In this document: positions 44,523 to 52,982 of the stretch, one piece after another | How positions within the stretch are numbered: position 1 is the stretch's first letter | Layout of the letters: the number at the start of each line of letters is the position of its first letter | Assembly: GCF_030269485.1 (NCBI RefSeq) | Contig: NZ_BSTL01000033.1 | Coordinates: forward strand, 1 to 64,000 | DNA length: 64,000 nt | Reading direction: 5' to 3' | Source: Actinoplanes sp. NBRC 103695 | GTDB lineage: Bacteria; Actinomycetota; Actinomycetes; Mycobacteriales; Micromonosporaceae | Notes under the pieces: generated by a model | Told to the model about the DNA's origin: nothing | Databases searched by the model: none | Seen by the model: only the letters and a program-made list of their open reading frames with translations | Program-made: the position numbers and the translations under genes

Positions 44523-44541
44523 GCCGGGTTCTGAACACGGC

Positions 44542-45522
44542 CTACATCAGGCCGATCGCTTCTCGCGCCCGGCGTACCGTCGCCTCTGCTCTCGGAAGCA
44601 CCCGCTCGCGCCCCGCGTCGAGGACCGAGCGGACGTGGCCGGGGTCCTTGACCAGCTCGGCGTGCCGCGCCCGGATCGGCGCGAGGACCTCCTCGACCGC
44701 GTCGGCCACCGCCGTCTTGAGCGCTCCGTAGGACGTGAAGTCGTCCGCCGAGCCGCCGCACGCCTCCAGGATGGTCAGCAGGTTGGTGACTCCCGGCTGG
44801 CCGGCCGGGTCGTGGCGAACCGTGCCGATCGTGTCGGTGACCGCGCGCATGATCGTCTTCCGCACCGTGCCCGGCGGGTCCAGCAGCCCGATCCGGCCCG
44901 CGTCGGTGCTCGTGCTCTTGCTCATCTTCCTCCTCGGTTCGGCCAGGTCCATGACCCGCGCGACGCCGTCCGGCAGCACACCGGCCGGCACCCGGAACGT
45001 CTCGCCGTACCGCCGGTTGAACCGCTGCGCGACCGTCCGGGCCAGCTCGAGGTGCTGGTTCTGGTCGTCGCCGACCGGCACCTCGTCGCTGTCGTGCACC
45101 AGGATGTCGGCGGCCATCAGCACCGGATAGGTGAGCAGGCTGAGCCGCACCGGCCCGCCGGCCCCCGGGCGACCGGAAAAGCTAGCCGACGACTTCTCCT
45201 TGAACTGGATCATCCGCGCCGCCTCGCCGTAGCCGGTCGTGCATTCGAGCAGGTAGTGCAGCTCGTAGTGGGCCGGCATCGACGACTGCGTGAACAGCGC
45301 GGTGCGCTCCGGGTCGACGCCCGCGGCCAGCAGCACGGTCGCGGTCTCGAGCGTGAGCTCGCGCAGCCGCGCCGGATCGTGGTCGACGGTCATCGCGTGC
45401 AGGTCGGCGATGAACGCCAGGGACTCGGTGGTGCGCTGCGCCGCGATCAACGGCCGCATCGCGCCGAGGAGGTTGCCCAGGTGGAGGCGCCCCGTGGGTT
45501 GAAAACCGGTCAGCCTTCTCAT
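44542..45522 (-). CDS. trpS: tryptophanyl-tRNA synthetase, auxiliary type
   Basis: 326 aa from the ATG at 45522 with AGAAAGG eight bases upstream (TTG at 45528 is too close to that site). Class I motifs: GFQPTGRLHLGNLLG with HLGN replacing HIGH, and KMSKS in PRRKMSKSTSTDAGRI. The leader carries a Trp-rich peptide and hairpins (45531-45679). The same arrangement was described for the auxiliary, indolmycin-resistant TrpRS of Streptomyces coelicolor. A housekeeping trpS is therefore expected elsewhere in the genome. Whether this one is drug-resistant cannot be read directly. Confidence 0.95.
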   Translation of the reverse strand: MRRLTGFQPTGRLHLGNLLGAMRPLIAAQRTTESLAFIADLHAMTVDHDPARLRELTLETATVLLAAGVDPERTALFTQSSMPAHYELHYLLECTTGYGEAARMIQFKEKSSASFSGRPGAGGPVRLSLLTYPVLMAADILVHDSDEVPVGDDQNQHLELARTVAQRFNRRYGETFRVPAGVLPDGVARVMDLAEPRRKMSKSTSTDAGRIGLLDPPGTVRKTIMRAVTDTIGTVRHDPAGQPGVTNLLTILEACGGSADDFTSYGALKTAVADAVEEVLAPIRARHAELVKDPGHVRSVLDAGRERVLPRAEATVRRAREAIGLM

Positions 45523-45530
45523 GATCAAAA

Positions 45531-45679
45531 CCTTTCTGAGGTACGGAGGACGTCCTCACGAAAGGCACCGGCTTGTGACACAGGGACGGCCGCCTGCGTG
45601 AGGCGGCCGATGCGTCAGTTTCGCGTGTGGAGGTGGGCCGCCCTCAGGGCAGCCACCAAGCGAACATGCACACGCGCAT
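45531..45679 (-). promoter_or_regulatory. ribosome-mediated attenuator of trpS
   Basis: On the minus strand the order is: the leader peptide; a 1:2 hairpin (45632-45657); a GGCCGCCT/AGGCGGCC hairpin (45587-45609) whose 5' arm can instead pair with GGGCGGCC of the first; and a CCTTTC...GAAAGG hairpin (45531-45565) that ends in TTTT and holds the trpS ribosome binding site. Stalling at the two Trp codons should favour the 2:3 pairing and expression. Confidence 0.8.
45644..45679 (-). CDS. trpS leader peptide with tandem Trp codons
   Basis: The 11-residue frame MRVCMFAWWLP has two adjacent TGG codons three codons before its TGA. It overlaps the 5' arm of the first attenuator hairpin. A TACCCT -10-like box (45688-45693) lies eight bases upstream of its ATG, so the transcript may be leaderless. 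Too short to be judged by coding statistics; its position and Trp pair make the case. Confidence 0.8.
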   Translation of the reverse strand: MRVCMFAWWLP

Positions 45680-45765
45680 GACCGAAGAGGGTATCTCGTA
45701 ACTCGCGGGCGTGGCGAGGGCCGGGCCCGGCGCCGGTGACCCGCCGTACCGGCATGATGGTCGGC

Positions 45766-48270
45766 ATGCCGAGCCTGACCCGTGCCGAGGCCGCCGAGCG
45801 GGCCGCGACGATCGATGTCGAGTCGTACGAGATCGACCTTGATCTGACCGATCCCGCCGGCTCGTTCCTGTCCCGCACCACGGTCCGGTTCACCGCGACC
45901 CCGGGCAGCTCGACCTTCGCCGACCTGGAACCGGCCGAGCTGGTGGCGGCCACGCTCAACGGCTCGCCGATCGACCCGGCCACGCTGGCGGACAAGCGCC
46001 TGCCGCTGACCGGGCTGGCCGCCGCCAACGAGCTCGTGGTCGAGGCGCGGATGCGGTACTCGAACGACTGCGAGGGCCTGCACCGGTACGTCGACCCCAG
46101 CGACAAGCGCACCTACCTCTACGCGAACCTGTTCCTGGACGCCGCCCGCAAGGTGTTCGCCTGCTTCGACCAGCCCGACCTGAAGGCGCCCTACACGCTG
46201 CGGGTGACCGCCGCGCCGGAGTGGACAGTGGCCGCCAACGGCGAGGTCGCCCGGTCGGCCGACGGGCGCTGGGAGTTCGTGCAGACCGCCCCGCTGGCCA
46301 CCTACTTCGTCTCGCTGCTGGCCGGGCCGTACCACGTGGCGCGCGACGAGCACGCCGGCCTGCCGCTGGCGATCTACGCGCGGCAGTCGCTGGCCGAGCA
46401 CCTGGACGCCGAGGCCGCCGAGCTCTTCGAGATCACCAAGCAGTGCCTGGACCGGTACGCCGAGCTGTTCGAGATCCCGTACCCGTTCGGCCACTACCAG
46501 CAGGCGTTCGTCCCCGAGTTCAACGCGGGCGCGATGGAGAACCCGGGCCTGGTCACGTTCCGGGACGAGTTCATCTACGAGTCCGCGGTGACCGACAGCG
46601 AGCGGGCGATGCGGGCGAACGTGATCGCGCACGAGATGGCCCACATGTGGTTCGGCGACCTGGTGACCATGACCTGGTGGGACGACCTCTGGCTGAACGA
46701 GTCCTTCGCCGAGTACATGGGCAGCCGGATCACCGCCGAGGCGACCCGGTTCTCCGGCGCGTGGACCAGCTTCGCGGTCGGGCGGAAGTCCTGGGGGCTG
46801 CGCGCCGACCAGCGGCCGTCCACGCATCCGGTGGCGCCGTCCCGGGTGGACGACACCGAGCTGGCGCTGCTCAACTTCGACGGCATCTCGTACGCGAAGG
46901 GCGCGTGCGTGCTCAAGCAGCTGGTCGCCTTCCTCGGTGACGAGGCCTTCCTGAGCGGGGTGAACGCGCACTTCGGAGCGCACCGGTTCGGCAACGCCAC
47001 GCTGGCCGACCTGCTCGACGCCCTGACCACGGCGAGTGGCCGCGACCTCTCCGCCTGGGCCGAGGCCTGGCTGCGCACCGCCCAGGTCAACGTCCTGCGT
47101 ACCGAGGTGTCGCTCGCCGACGACGGCACGTACGCCGAGGTGGCGGTGGTGCAGACCGCGCACGAGCAGTACCCGGTGCTGCGCCCGCACCGGCTCGCGC
47201 TGGGCGTCTACGACCGGGCCGCCGACGGCACGGTCGGCCGCCGCGAGCTGATCGAGGTGGACCTGCCGGCCGGCGTCGAGCGGACCGTGCTGCCCGAGCT
47301 GACCGGGGCGCCGGCCGCCGACCTGCTGCTGCTCAACGACGGCGACCTCGGGTACGCGAAGATCCGCCTGGACGACGCCTCACTGGCCAACGTGCCGATG
47401 ATGCTGCCGCTGCTCGGCGACTCGCTGGCCCGCGCGGTCATCTGGAGCGCGATCATCGACGCGGTCAAGGACGGCGAGCGCCCGGTGGCCGAGCTGGTCA
47501 CGCTGGTGCTGGCCGCGCTGCCGATGGAGACCGAGGTGGTGGTCGTCGAGGACGTGCTGGCGATGACCCGCAACCTGGTCGACCGGTACGCCACCCCGGA
47601 GACCCGCCCGGCCGCGCTGGAGCTGCTGGCGCAGGCATGTGACCGGCTGCTGACCGTCGCCGAGGCGGGCGGCTCCCAGCAGCTCGCCGCCGCCCGCGCG
47701 CTGATCGCGTCGACCGTGGACACCGCCCGGATCCGTGGCTGGCTGTCGGACGAGGGCGCCCCCGAGGGCCTGGCGGTCGACGCCGAGCTGCGCTGGCTGA
47801 TCCTCTACCGCCTGGTGAAGCTGGGCGCCGCCGCGGAGGCGGAGATCGAGGCGGAGTACGCCCGCGACCGCACCGCCACCGGCGAGCGGTTCTCCCTGCG
47901 CTGCCGGGCGGCGCTGCCCACCGCCGAGGCCAAGGCCGCCGCGTGGCACAAGATCATCGCCGACGCGGACGGCACCTCGGCGCGGATGGCCGAGGCGGCC
48001 GCGGCGGGCTTCTGGCAGCCGGAGCAGACCGCGCTGACCGATCCCTACGTGGCCCGCTACTTCGCGGAGATGCCGGAGATGTTCCGGGTGCGCGGGGGCA
48101 TCGGGGCGGAGGTCATCTCGATCTCGCTGTACCCGTCCTTCGCCGTGGCGGAGTCCACCCGGGACCTGGCGGCGGGCCTGCTCGCCGAGCCCGACCTGAA
48201 CGCGACCCTGCGCCGCACGGTGATCGACAGCGACGACGACATGCGGAAGGCGCTGCTCGCGCGAGGTTGA
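45766..48270 (+). CDS. pepN: aminopeptidase N (M1 family)
   Basis: 834 aa from the ATG at 45766 (MPSLTRAEAAERAATIDVE). Start candidates ten or fewer codons upstream exist (GTG 45736, ATG 45754 and 45757). The exopeptidase signature GAMEN is at 255-259. The zinc site is His289, Glu290, His293 and Glu312 in HEMAHMWFGDLV and NESFAEYM. The C-terminal ~300 residues are the ERAP1-like helical domain. It removes N-terminal residues from peptides in the cytoplasm. It diverges from the trpS leader, which overlaps its promoter region. Confidence 0.96.
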   Translation: MPSLTRAEAAERAATIDVESYEIDLDLTDPAGSFLSRTTVRFTATPGSSTFADLEPAELVAATLNGSPIDPATLADKRLPLTGLAAANELVVEARMRYSNDCEGLHRYVDPSDKRTYLYANLFLDAARKVFACFDQPDLKAPYTLRVTAAPEWTVAANGEVARSADGRWEFVQTAPLATYFVSLLAGPYHVARDEHAGLPLAIYARQSLAEHLDAEAAELFEITKQCLDRYAELFEIPYPFGHYQQAFVPEFNAGAMENPGLVTFRDEFIYESAVTDSERAMRANVIAHEMAHMWFGDLVTMTWWDDLWLNESFAEYMGSRITAEATRFSGAWTSFAVGRKSWGLRADQRPSTHPVAPSRVDDTELALLNFDGISYAKGACVLKQLVAFLGDEAFLSGVNAHFGAHRFGNATLADLLDALTTASGRDLSAWAEAWLRTAQVNVLRTEVSLADDGTYAEVAVVQTAHEQYPVLRPHRLALGVYDRAADGTVGRRELIEVDLPAGVERTVLPELTGAPAADLLLLNDGDLGYAKIRLDDASLANVPMMLPLLGDSLARAVIWSAIIDAVKDGERPVAELVTLVLAALPMETEVVVVEDVLAMTRNLVDRYATPETRPAALELLAQACDRLLTVAEAGGSQQLAAARALIASTVDTARIRGWLSDEGAPEGLAVDAELRWLILYRLVKLGAAAEAEIEAEYARDRTATGERFSLRCRAALPTAEAKAAAWHKIIADADGTSARMAEAAAAGFWQPEQTALTDPYVARYFAEMPEMFRVRGGIGAEVISISLYPSFAVAESTRDLAAGLLAEPDLNATLRRTVIDSDDDMRKALLARG

Positions 48271-48305
48271 TCAGCGTTTCTCCCATTCCGCCCGGTTCCG
48301 ACCTT

Positions 48306-48311
48306 TACGCT
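48306..48311 (+). promoter_or_regulatory. -10 box, leaderless promoter of the hybrid kinase gene
   Basis: TACGCT, six bases (GATTAT), then GTG at 48318. This favours the GTG over the TTG at 48267 that would overlap the pepN stop. Confidence 0.55.
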
Positions 48312-48317
48312 GATTAT

Positions 48318-49451
48318 GTGGCGAATGAGAAGGCCGAGCGCCTGGATAGTCTTGGACGGCTGGCCGGTGGCATCGCGCACGACTTCAACAACCTGCTGGG
48401 CGTGATCCTCAACTACGCGAGCTTCGTGGTCGAGGAGGCGACCTCGCCCCAGCCCGACCTGGCCGCCATCGCCGACGACGCGCGGCAGGTGGTCCGGGCC
48501 GGCGAGCGCGGCAAGGACCTCACCACCAAGCTGCTGGCCTTCGCCCGGCGCGAGGTGGTGCGCCCGCGGGTGGTCGACTTCAACGAGGTGATCACCGGCC
48601 TCGAGGCGACCCTGCACGAGGTGATCGGGGACCGGATCACGCTGACCGTACGCCCGGGTCCGGGCGTGCCGCCGGTGACCTGCGACCCCGGCCAGATCGA
48701 GCAGATGGTCACCAAGCTGGCGGCGAACGCCCGGGACGCCATGCCGGACGGCGGCGAGCTCGTGATCGACACCGCGTACCAGAGGATCAGCGAGGGACAC
48801 CCCGAGCTGGACCCCGGCGACTACGTACGGCTCCGGGTCGGCGACTCCGGCACCGGCATGCCGCCCGAGGTGGCCGAGCGCGCGTTCGAGCCGTTCTACA
48901 GCACCCGGCCCGAGCGGACCGGGCTCGGATTGGCCACCGTCTACGGCGTCGCCGGTCAGGCCGGTGGCATCGTGACGCTGACCTCCGAGCCGGGCGTCGG
49001 CACCACGGTGACCGTGCTGCTGCCCGTCGGCTCCTCCGAGCAGGCCGACCCGCTGACCTCGGCGCCGCCGACGACCAACGGGCACGGCGAGACGCTGCTG
49101 GTCGTGGACGACGAGGCGGGCCTGCGCGACGTGGCCGGGCGGATCCTGGCCGGCGCCGGCTACCGGGTGCTCAGCGCGGACGGCGGCCGGCAGGCGCTGG
49201 AACTGGCCGCGCTGCACGAGGGCGACATCGACCTGCTGGTCAGCGACGTGGTGATGCCCGGGATGCTCGGCAACGAGCTGGCCGAGCGGCTGACCGACAT
49301 CCGGCCCGGCACCCGGGTGCTCTTCATGTCCGGGTACGCCCAGCCGGTGCTCGCCTCGCAGGGGACGCTCGACCCGGGCGTGGCGCTGCTGGAGAAGCCC
49401 TTCACGGCCGGTGACCTGCTCAGCGCCGTACGCAAGCGTCTCGATGGTTGA
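48318..49451 (+). CDS. soluble hybrid histidine kinase with C-terminal receiver domain
   Basis: 377 aa from the GTG at 48318; a TTG at 48267 would add 17 residues. The H-box LAGGIAHDFNNLLGVI lies at the very N-terminus, followed by the ATPase domain (N-box KLAANARDAMPDGG, G1 VGDSGTGMPPEV, G2 GLGLATVYG). The receiver domain follows (TLLVVDDEAG, phosphoacceptor Asp in LLVSDVVMPG, FMSGYA, LEKPF). There is no sensor or membrane segment, so its input must come from another protein. The H-box subtype with DFNN is common in hybrid kinases. No partner regulator is adjacent. Confidence 0.92.
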   Translation: MANEKAERLDSLGRLAGGIAHDFNNLLGVILNYASFVVEEATSPQPDLAAIADDARQVVRAGERGKDLTTKLLAFARREVVRPRVVDFNEVITGLEATLHEVIGDRITLTVRPGPGVPPVTCDPGQIEQMVTKLAANARDAMPDGGELVIDTAYQRISEGHPELDPGDYVRLRVGDSGTGMPPEVAERAFEPFYSTRPERTGLGLATVYGVAGQAGGIVTLTSEPGVGTTVTVLLPVGSSEQADPLTSAPPTTNGHGETLLVVDDEAGLRDVAGRILAGAGYRVLSADGGRQALELAALHEGDIDLLVSDVVMPGMLGNELAERLTDIRPGTRVLFMSGYAQPVLASQGTLDPGVALLEKPFTAGDLLSAVRKRLDG

Positions 49452-49453
49452 TC

Positions 49454-49459
49454 TATTCT
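49454..49459 (+). promoter_or_regulatory. -10 box, leaderless promoter of nadD
   Basis: TATTCT, six bases, then the GTG at 49466. The box lies just after the stop of the upstream kinase gene and supports the choice of the nadD start. Confidence 0.6.
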
Positions 49460-49465
49460 TCGTGC

Positions 49466-50074
49466 GTGGGCGGCAAGCGGATCGGGATCATGGGCGGCAC
49501 GTTCGACCCGATCCACCACGGTCACCTGGTCGCGGCGAGCGAGGTCGCCGCCCGGTTCCGGCTGGACGAGGTGGTCTTCGTGCCCACCGGCGAGCCGTGG
49601 CAGAAACCACCGGACGTGACACCCGCCGAGGACCGGTACCTGATGACGGTCATCGCCACCGCGTCGAACCCGCAGTTCCAGGTCAGCCGGGCGGACATCG
49701 ACCGGTCCGGGCCGACCTACACCGTCGACACCCTGCGTGACCTGCGGGCCGTCTACGGTCCCGAGGCGGAGCTGTTCTTCATCACCGGCGCCGACGCCCT
49801 CGCGCGGATCCTCTCCTGGAAGGACGCGCTGGAGGTCTTCTCCCTGGCGCACTTCGTCGGCGTCACCCGGCCGGGGTTCGAGCTGACCGACAAACACCTG
49901 CCGCCGGGGAAGGTGACGCTGGTCGAGGTGCCCGCGATGGCCATCTCTTCGAGTGACTGCCGCAACCGGGTGAGGTCCGGGAAACCCGTGTGGTACCTGG
50001 TGCCGGACGGTGTCGTTCAATACATCGCCAAGCGCGGGCTGTATCGGGACTCGGGGAATGTCACACCCGTGTGA
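49466..50074 (+). CDS. nadD: nicotinate-nucleotide adenylyltransferase
   Basis: 202 aa from the GTG at 49466 (MGGKRIGIMGGTFDPIHHGH). Makes deamido-NAD from nicotinate mononucleotide and ATP. The (H/T)xGH motif is HHGH in GTFDPIHHGHL, and the C-terminal SxSxxR motif is ISSSDCRNRV. A TTG at 49448 would add six residues, but the leaderless -10 sits there. First gene of the conserved nadD-rsfS-phosphatase group. Confidence 0.97.
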   Translation: MGGKRIGIMGGTFDPIHHGHLVAASEVAARFRLDEVVFVPTGEPWQKPPDVTPAEDRYLMTVIATASNPQFQVSRADIDRSGPTYTVDTLRDLRAVYGPEAELFFITGADALARILSWKDALEVFSLAHFVGVTRPGFELTDKHLPPGKVTLVEVPAMAISSSDCRNRVRSGKPVWYLVPDGVVQYIAKRGLYRDSGNVTPV

Positions 50075-50107
50075 GACGCTTGTTCCCCTGGACCTTTATC
50101 AGAGGGG

Positions 50108-50512
50108 ATGCTCTTGCCCGTCACCGAACGCGCTCTGGAACTCGCCATGGCGGCCGCCCAGGCCGCCGCGGACAAGAAGGCGCAAGACATCGTCATCATC
50201 GATGTGGGCGAACAGCTCGCCATCACCGACGCCTTCGTGATCGCCTCGGCCTCCAACGAACGGCAGGTGTCCGCGATCGTGGACGCCGTCGAGGAGGCAC
50301 TTCTCAACCTTCCGGAAAAGGCGAAACCGGTCCGCCGTGAGGGCGAACGGCAGGGTCGCTGGGTTCTCCTCGACTTCATCGACGTGGTGGTGCACATCCA
50401 GCACGCCGAGGAGCGCGAGTTCTACGCCCTCGACAAGCTGTGGAAAGACTGCCCGTCGCTGAACTACGTCGACCGTGACATGGCCGACGCCGAGGCCACC
50501 GGCGCGGCGTGA
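50108..50512 (+). CDS. rsfS: ribosomal silencing factor RsfS
   Basis: 134 aa. The core DKKAQDIVIIDVGEQLAITDAFVIASA and the C-terminal WVLLDFIDVVVHIQHAEEREFY identify RsfS, which binds L14 and blocks subunit joining when nutrients are low. The ATG at 50108 lies directly on the AGAGGGG ribosome binding site, so TTG at 50114 (MPVTERALELA) may be the true start. It overlaps the next gene by GTGA. Confidence 0.96.
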   Translation: MLLPVTERALELAMAAAQAAADKKAQDIVIIDVGEQLAITDAFVIASASNERQVSAIVDAVEEALLNLPEKAKPVRREGERQGRWVLLDFIDVVVHIQHAEEREFYALDKLWKDCPSLNYVDRDMADAEATGAA

Positions 50513-51144
50513 CCCGGCTCATCGTCTGGCGCCACGGCAACACGGACTGGAACGCGGGAAATCGCGTCCAGGGCCAGAGCGACGTGTCGCTCAACCAGCT
50601 CGGGCGCCAGCAGGCGGTCGACGCCGCGGCGCTCCTCGTCCGCTTCAAGCCCGACGCCATCGTCGCCAGCGACCTCCGCCGTGCCTCGGACACGGCGGCG
50701 GCGCTGGCGGCGGTGACCGACCTGCCGGTCAGCTACGACCCACGTCTCCGGGAGCGCTTCTTCGGGCTCTGGGAGGGTTTGCTGATGACCGAGGTCGCCG
50801 AGCAGCGCCCCGAGGAGTACGCCCGGTGGAAAGCCGGCGAGGACGTCGTCGGCGGCGACGTCGAGACCCTCGACGACCTGGGCAAACGCATGAGCGAGGC
50901 GCTGCGTGACGCGGCCGCCCTGGCGCCGGCCGGCGGTACCGTGGTCGTGGCGACGCACGGCGCGGCGGCCCGTTCCGGCGTCGGCCACCTGCTGGGCTGG
51001 CCGCGCGAGCAGCTCCGCACGTGGCGCGCCCTGCAGAACTGCCACTGGGTCGAGCTGACCCACGACGGCGGCTCGCGTGGCTGGCAGCTGGCCGCGTACA
51101 ACGTGGGGGTCTTCTCCGACCGCCCCGTCCCGCCGCCCGTCTGA
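50509..51144 (+). CDS. histidine phosphatase (phosphoglycerate mutase-like)
   Basis: 211 aa, GTG start overlapping the rsfS stop. Catalytic RHG is at residues 8-10 in VWRHGNTDWN. The second His is in VVVATHGAAAR, and Glu of the acid block is in LRERFFGLWEG. The M. tuberculosis gene at this place (Rv2419c) is the glucosyl-3-phosphoglycerate phosphatase GpgP. Orthology is suggested by synteny but the substrate is not proven. The Pro-rich tail leads into a 14/28-bp repeat array. Confidence 0.92.
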   Translation: MTRLIVWRHGNTDWNAGNRVQGQSDVSLNQLGRQQAVDAAALLVRFKPDAIVASDLRRASDTAAALAAVTDLPVSYDPRLRERFFGLWEGLLMTEVAEQRPEEYARWKAGEDVVGGDVETLDDLGKRMSEALRDAAALAPAGGTVVVATHGAAARSGVGHLLGWPREQLRTWRALQNCHWVELTHDGGSRGWQLAAYNVGVFSDRPVPPPV

Positions 51145-51175
51145 CCCCACCCGCTTGCGCCCGGCCCTCTCCGGC

Positions 51176-51231
51176 CGGCCCGCTTCCCCGGCCCGCTTCC
51201 GCCCGGCCTGCTTCCCCGGCCCGCTTCCGCC
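51176..51231. repeat. 28-bp direct repeat made of 14-bp half units
   Basis: Two 28-bp units at 51176 and 51204 differ by one base. Each contains two similar 14-mers (CGGCCCGCTTCCCC and a GGCCCGCTTCCGCC form). The array fills the gap between the phosphatase and lipoprotein genes. Confidence 0.85.
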
Positions 51232-51279
51232 CGGCGCTCTCGGGCGGAACCGTCGTCCGTGCCGTAGCGTCTCATCCCG

Positions 51280-51690
51280 ATGAAGATCACTCGATCCCTT
51301 CTTCTGGTCGCCGTCGTGGCGGCGCTGGCCACCTCCGGCTGCGCCCGCGACGGCGACACCTCGTCCACCCAGCCCGGCGCCGCACCGGCCGGGTCGGCGT
51401 CCCCCGAGCTGCCGACCTCCTCCGACCTGCCCCAGCCGAGCAAGGGCGCCGAGCCCGGCGACACCGGCGCGCAGACCATCACCGGCACGGTGTCCGCGGG
51501 CGTCGAGCCCGGCTGTGTGGTGCTGACCGGCGGCGGCAAGAGCCACCTGCTGATCTTCGACGACGCGGCGCTGAAGTCGGAGGCCAAGGAGGGCGCCACG
51601 GTCGTCGTCACCGGCCGCAGCGACCCCGGCCTGATGACCACCTGCCAGCAGGGCACGCCCTTCCTGGTGACCGCTGTCCGGCCGGCCTGA
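51280..51690 (+). CDS. small lipoprotein with beta-rich C-terminal domain
   Basis: 136 aa. The signal peptide MKITRSLLLVAVVAALATSGC ends in the lipobox ATSGC. A Ser/Pro/Gly linker runs to about residue 65. The last 70 residues (ITGTVSAGVEPGCVVLTGGG to PFLVTAVRP) look like a small beta barrel with two cysteines (EPGC and TTCQQG) that could bond. In Mycobacterium this slot holds an acyltransferase gene, so this lipoprotein is lineage-specific. Function unknown. Confidence 0.82.
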   Translation: MKITRSLLLVAVVAALATSGCARDGDTSSTQPGAAPAGSASPELPTSSDLPQPSKGAEPGDTGAQTITGTVSAGVEPGCVVLTGGGKSHLLIFDDAALKSEAKEGATVVVTGRSDPGLMTTCQQGTPFLVTAVRPA

Positions 51691-51701
51691 GGTTCATCGG
51701 T

Positions 51702-51707
51702 TACCGT
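51702..51707 (+). promoter_or_regulatory. -10 box, leaderless promoter of degV
   Basis: TACCGT, six bases, then the ATG at 51714. It is the seventh case in the window of the same -10/start spacing. Confidence 0.55.
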
Positions 51708-51713
51708 GCCCGC

Positions 51714-52559
51714 ATGACCGTCGCGGTCGTCACCGACTCCACCGCGTACCTGCCGGCCGAGCTGAGCGGCACGTATGACCTGACCGTCGTGCCCCTGACC
51801 GTGGTGATCAACGGCGATTCGGGTCTCGAGGGCAGCGAGATAACCCCCGCCCAGGTGGCCCGCGCGCTGCACGCGAGGCGGTCCGACGTGAGCACGTCCC
51901 GGCCGTCACCCGCGCAGTTCGCGGAGGCGTACCGGAAACTCCTGGACGCGGGCGCCGACGGCGTGGTCTCGATCCACCTGTCGGCGCAGCTGTCCGGCAC
52001 CTACGACGCGGCCCGCCTGGCCGCGGCCGAGGTCGGCGACCAGGTCCAGGTGGTGGACAGCAAGACGACCGGCATGGGCCTGGGCTTCGTGGCCCTCGGC
52101 GCGGCGACGGTGGCGCGCGCCGGCGGCTCGCTGACCGAGGTCCGCCGGTGCGCGGTCGACCACACGGCCCGGACCAGCACCCTCTTCTACGTGGATTCGC
52201 TGGAGTTCCTCCGCCGGGGCGGCCGCATCGGCGCCGCCGAGGCCCTGGTGGGCACGGCCCTCTCGGTCAAGCCGATCCTGCACGTCGTCGACGGCGCGAT
52301 CGTCATGCGCGACAAGGTCCGCACGGCCGGCCGCGCCCTGGCCAAGCTGGTCGACCTGGCCGTCGAGGCCTCCGGCACCGGCGAGGTCGACATCGCCGTG
52401 CACCACCTGGGCATGCCGGACCGCGGGGCGGCGCTGGCCGACGCCGTCTCGATGCGCCTCGGCGACCGCCTACGCGACTGCTACCTCACCGAGATCGGCG
52501 CGGTGGTCGCCGCCCACGTAGGCCCCGGTGTAGCCGGCGTGGTCGTCCACCGCCGCTGA
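51714..52559 (+). CDS. DegV family fatty-acid-binding protein
   Basis: 281 aa. N-terminal MTVAVVTDSTAYLPAELS and the central STSRPSPAQFAEAYRKLL and ADGVVSIHLSAQLSGTYD are the DegV blocks. FVDSLEFLRRGGRIG-like YVDSLEFLRRGGRIGAAEA marks the lipid-binding C-terminal part. In Firmicutes such proteins (FakB) present fatty acids to the kinase FakA. No FakA is seen here. Its last codons (VAGVVVHRR) are the apparent source of the tandem array downstream. Confidence 0.94.
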   Translation: MTVAVVTDSTAYLPAELSGTYDLTVVPLTVVINGDSGLEGSEITPAQVARALHARRSDVSTSRPSPAQFAEAYRKLLDAGADGVVSIHLSAQLSGTYDAARLAAAEVGDQVQVVDSKTTGMGLGFVALGAATVARAGGSLTEVRRCAVDHTARTSTLFYVDSLEFLRRGGRIGAAEALVGTALSVKPILHVVDGAIVMRDKVRTAGRALAKLVDLAVEASGTGEVDIAVHHLGMPDRGAALADAVSMRLGDRLRDCYLTEIGAVVAAHVGPGVAGVVVHRR

Positions 52560-52866
52560 TCACGCCGGCCGCGCCGTGGGCGTGGTGGCCCATTGCGCGC
52601 TGGTCACGCCGGCCGCGCCGTGGGCGTGGTGGCCCGTTGCGCGCTGGTCACGTCGGCCGCGCCGTGGGCGTGGTGGCCCGTTGCGCGCTGGTCACGTCGG
52701 CCGCGCCGTGGGCGTGGTGGCCCGTTGCGCGCTGGTCACGCCGGTCGCGCCGTGGGCGTGGTGGCCCGTTGCGCGCTGGTCACGCCGGCTGCGCCGTGGG
52801 CGTGGTGGCCCGTTGCGCGCTGGTCACGCCGGCCGCGCCGCGGGCGTGGTCGTCCATCGCGCACTG
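52533..52866. repeat. 44-bp tandem array derived from the degV 3' end
   Basis: Six full 44-bp units (starts at 52576, 52620, 52664, 52708, 52752 and 52796) are bounded by diverged copies. On the left is the degV end with its TGA (about 52533-52575). On the right is a partial copy (52840-52866) that again resembles the degV end. Each unit contains GTGGGCGTGGTGGCCCGTTG. Because 44 is not a multiple of three, the frame shifts at every unit, so the array is unlikely to be one coding unit. Confidence 0.9.
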
Positions 52867-52870
52867 AGCC

Positions 52871-52879
52871 TGTGGACAA
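52871..52879 (-). promoter_or_regulatory. DnaA-box-like site TTGTCCACA
   Basis: The minus strand reads TTGTCCACA, the form favoured in high-GC actinobacteria. It stands alone after the 44-bp array. Confidence 0.35.
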
Positions 52880-52982
52880 GCCCGAAAAATGTCGTACCCG
52901 AGCGCTACCTTCATGCCCACCCAGTGCCGGGGTGGGGGAGGTGGCGGCGCCCTCACGGCGAAATTTGATGCGCGGCGAAATT

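Noticed and set aside
52576..52866. CRISPR array
   Set aside because: The 44-bp units are contiguous with no unique spacers, and there are no cas genes.
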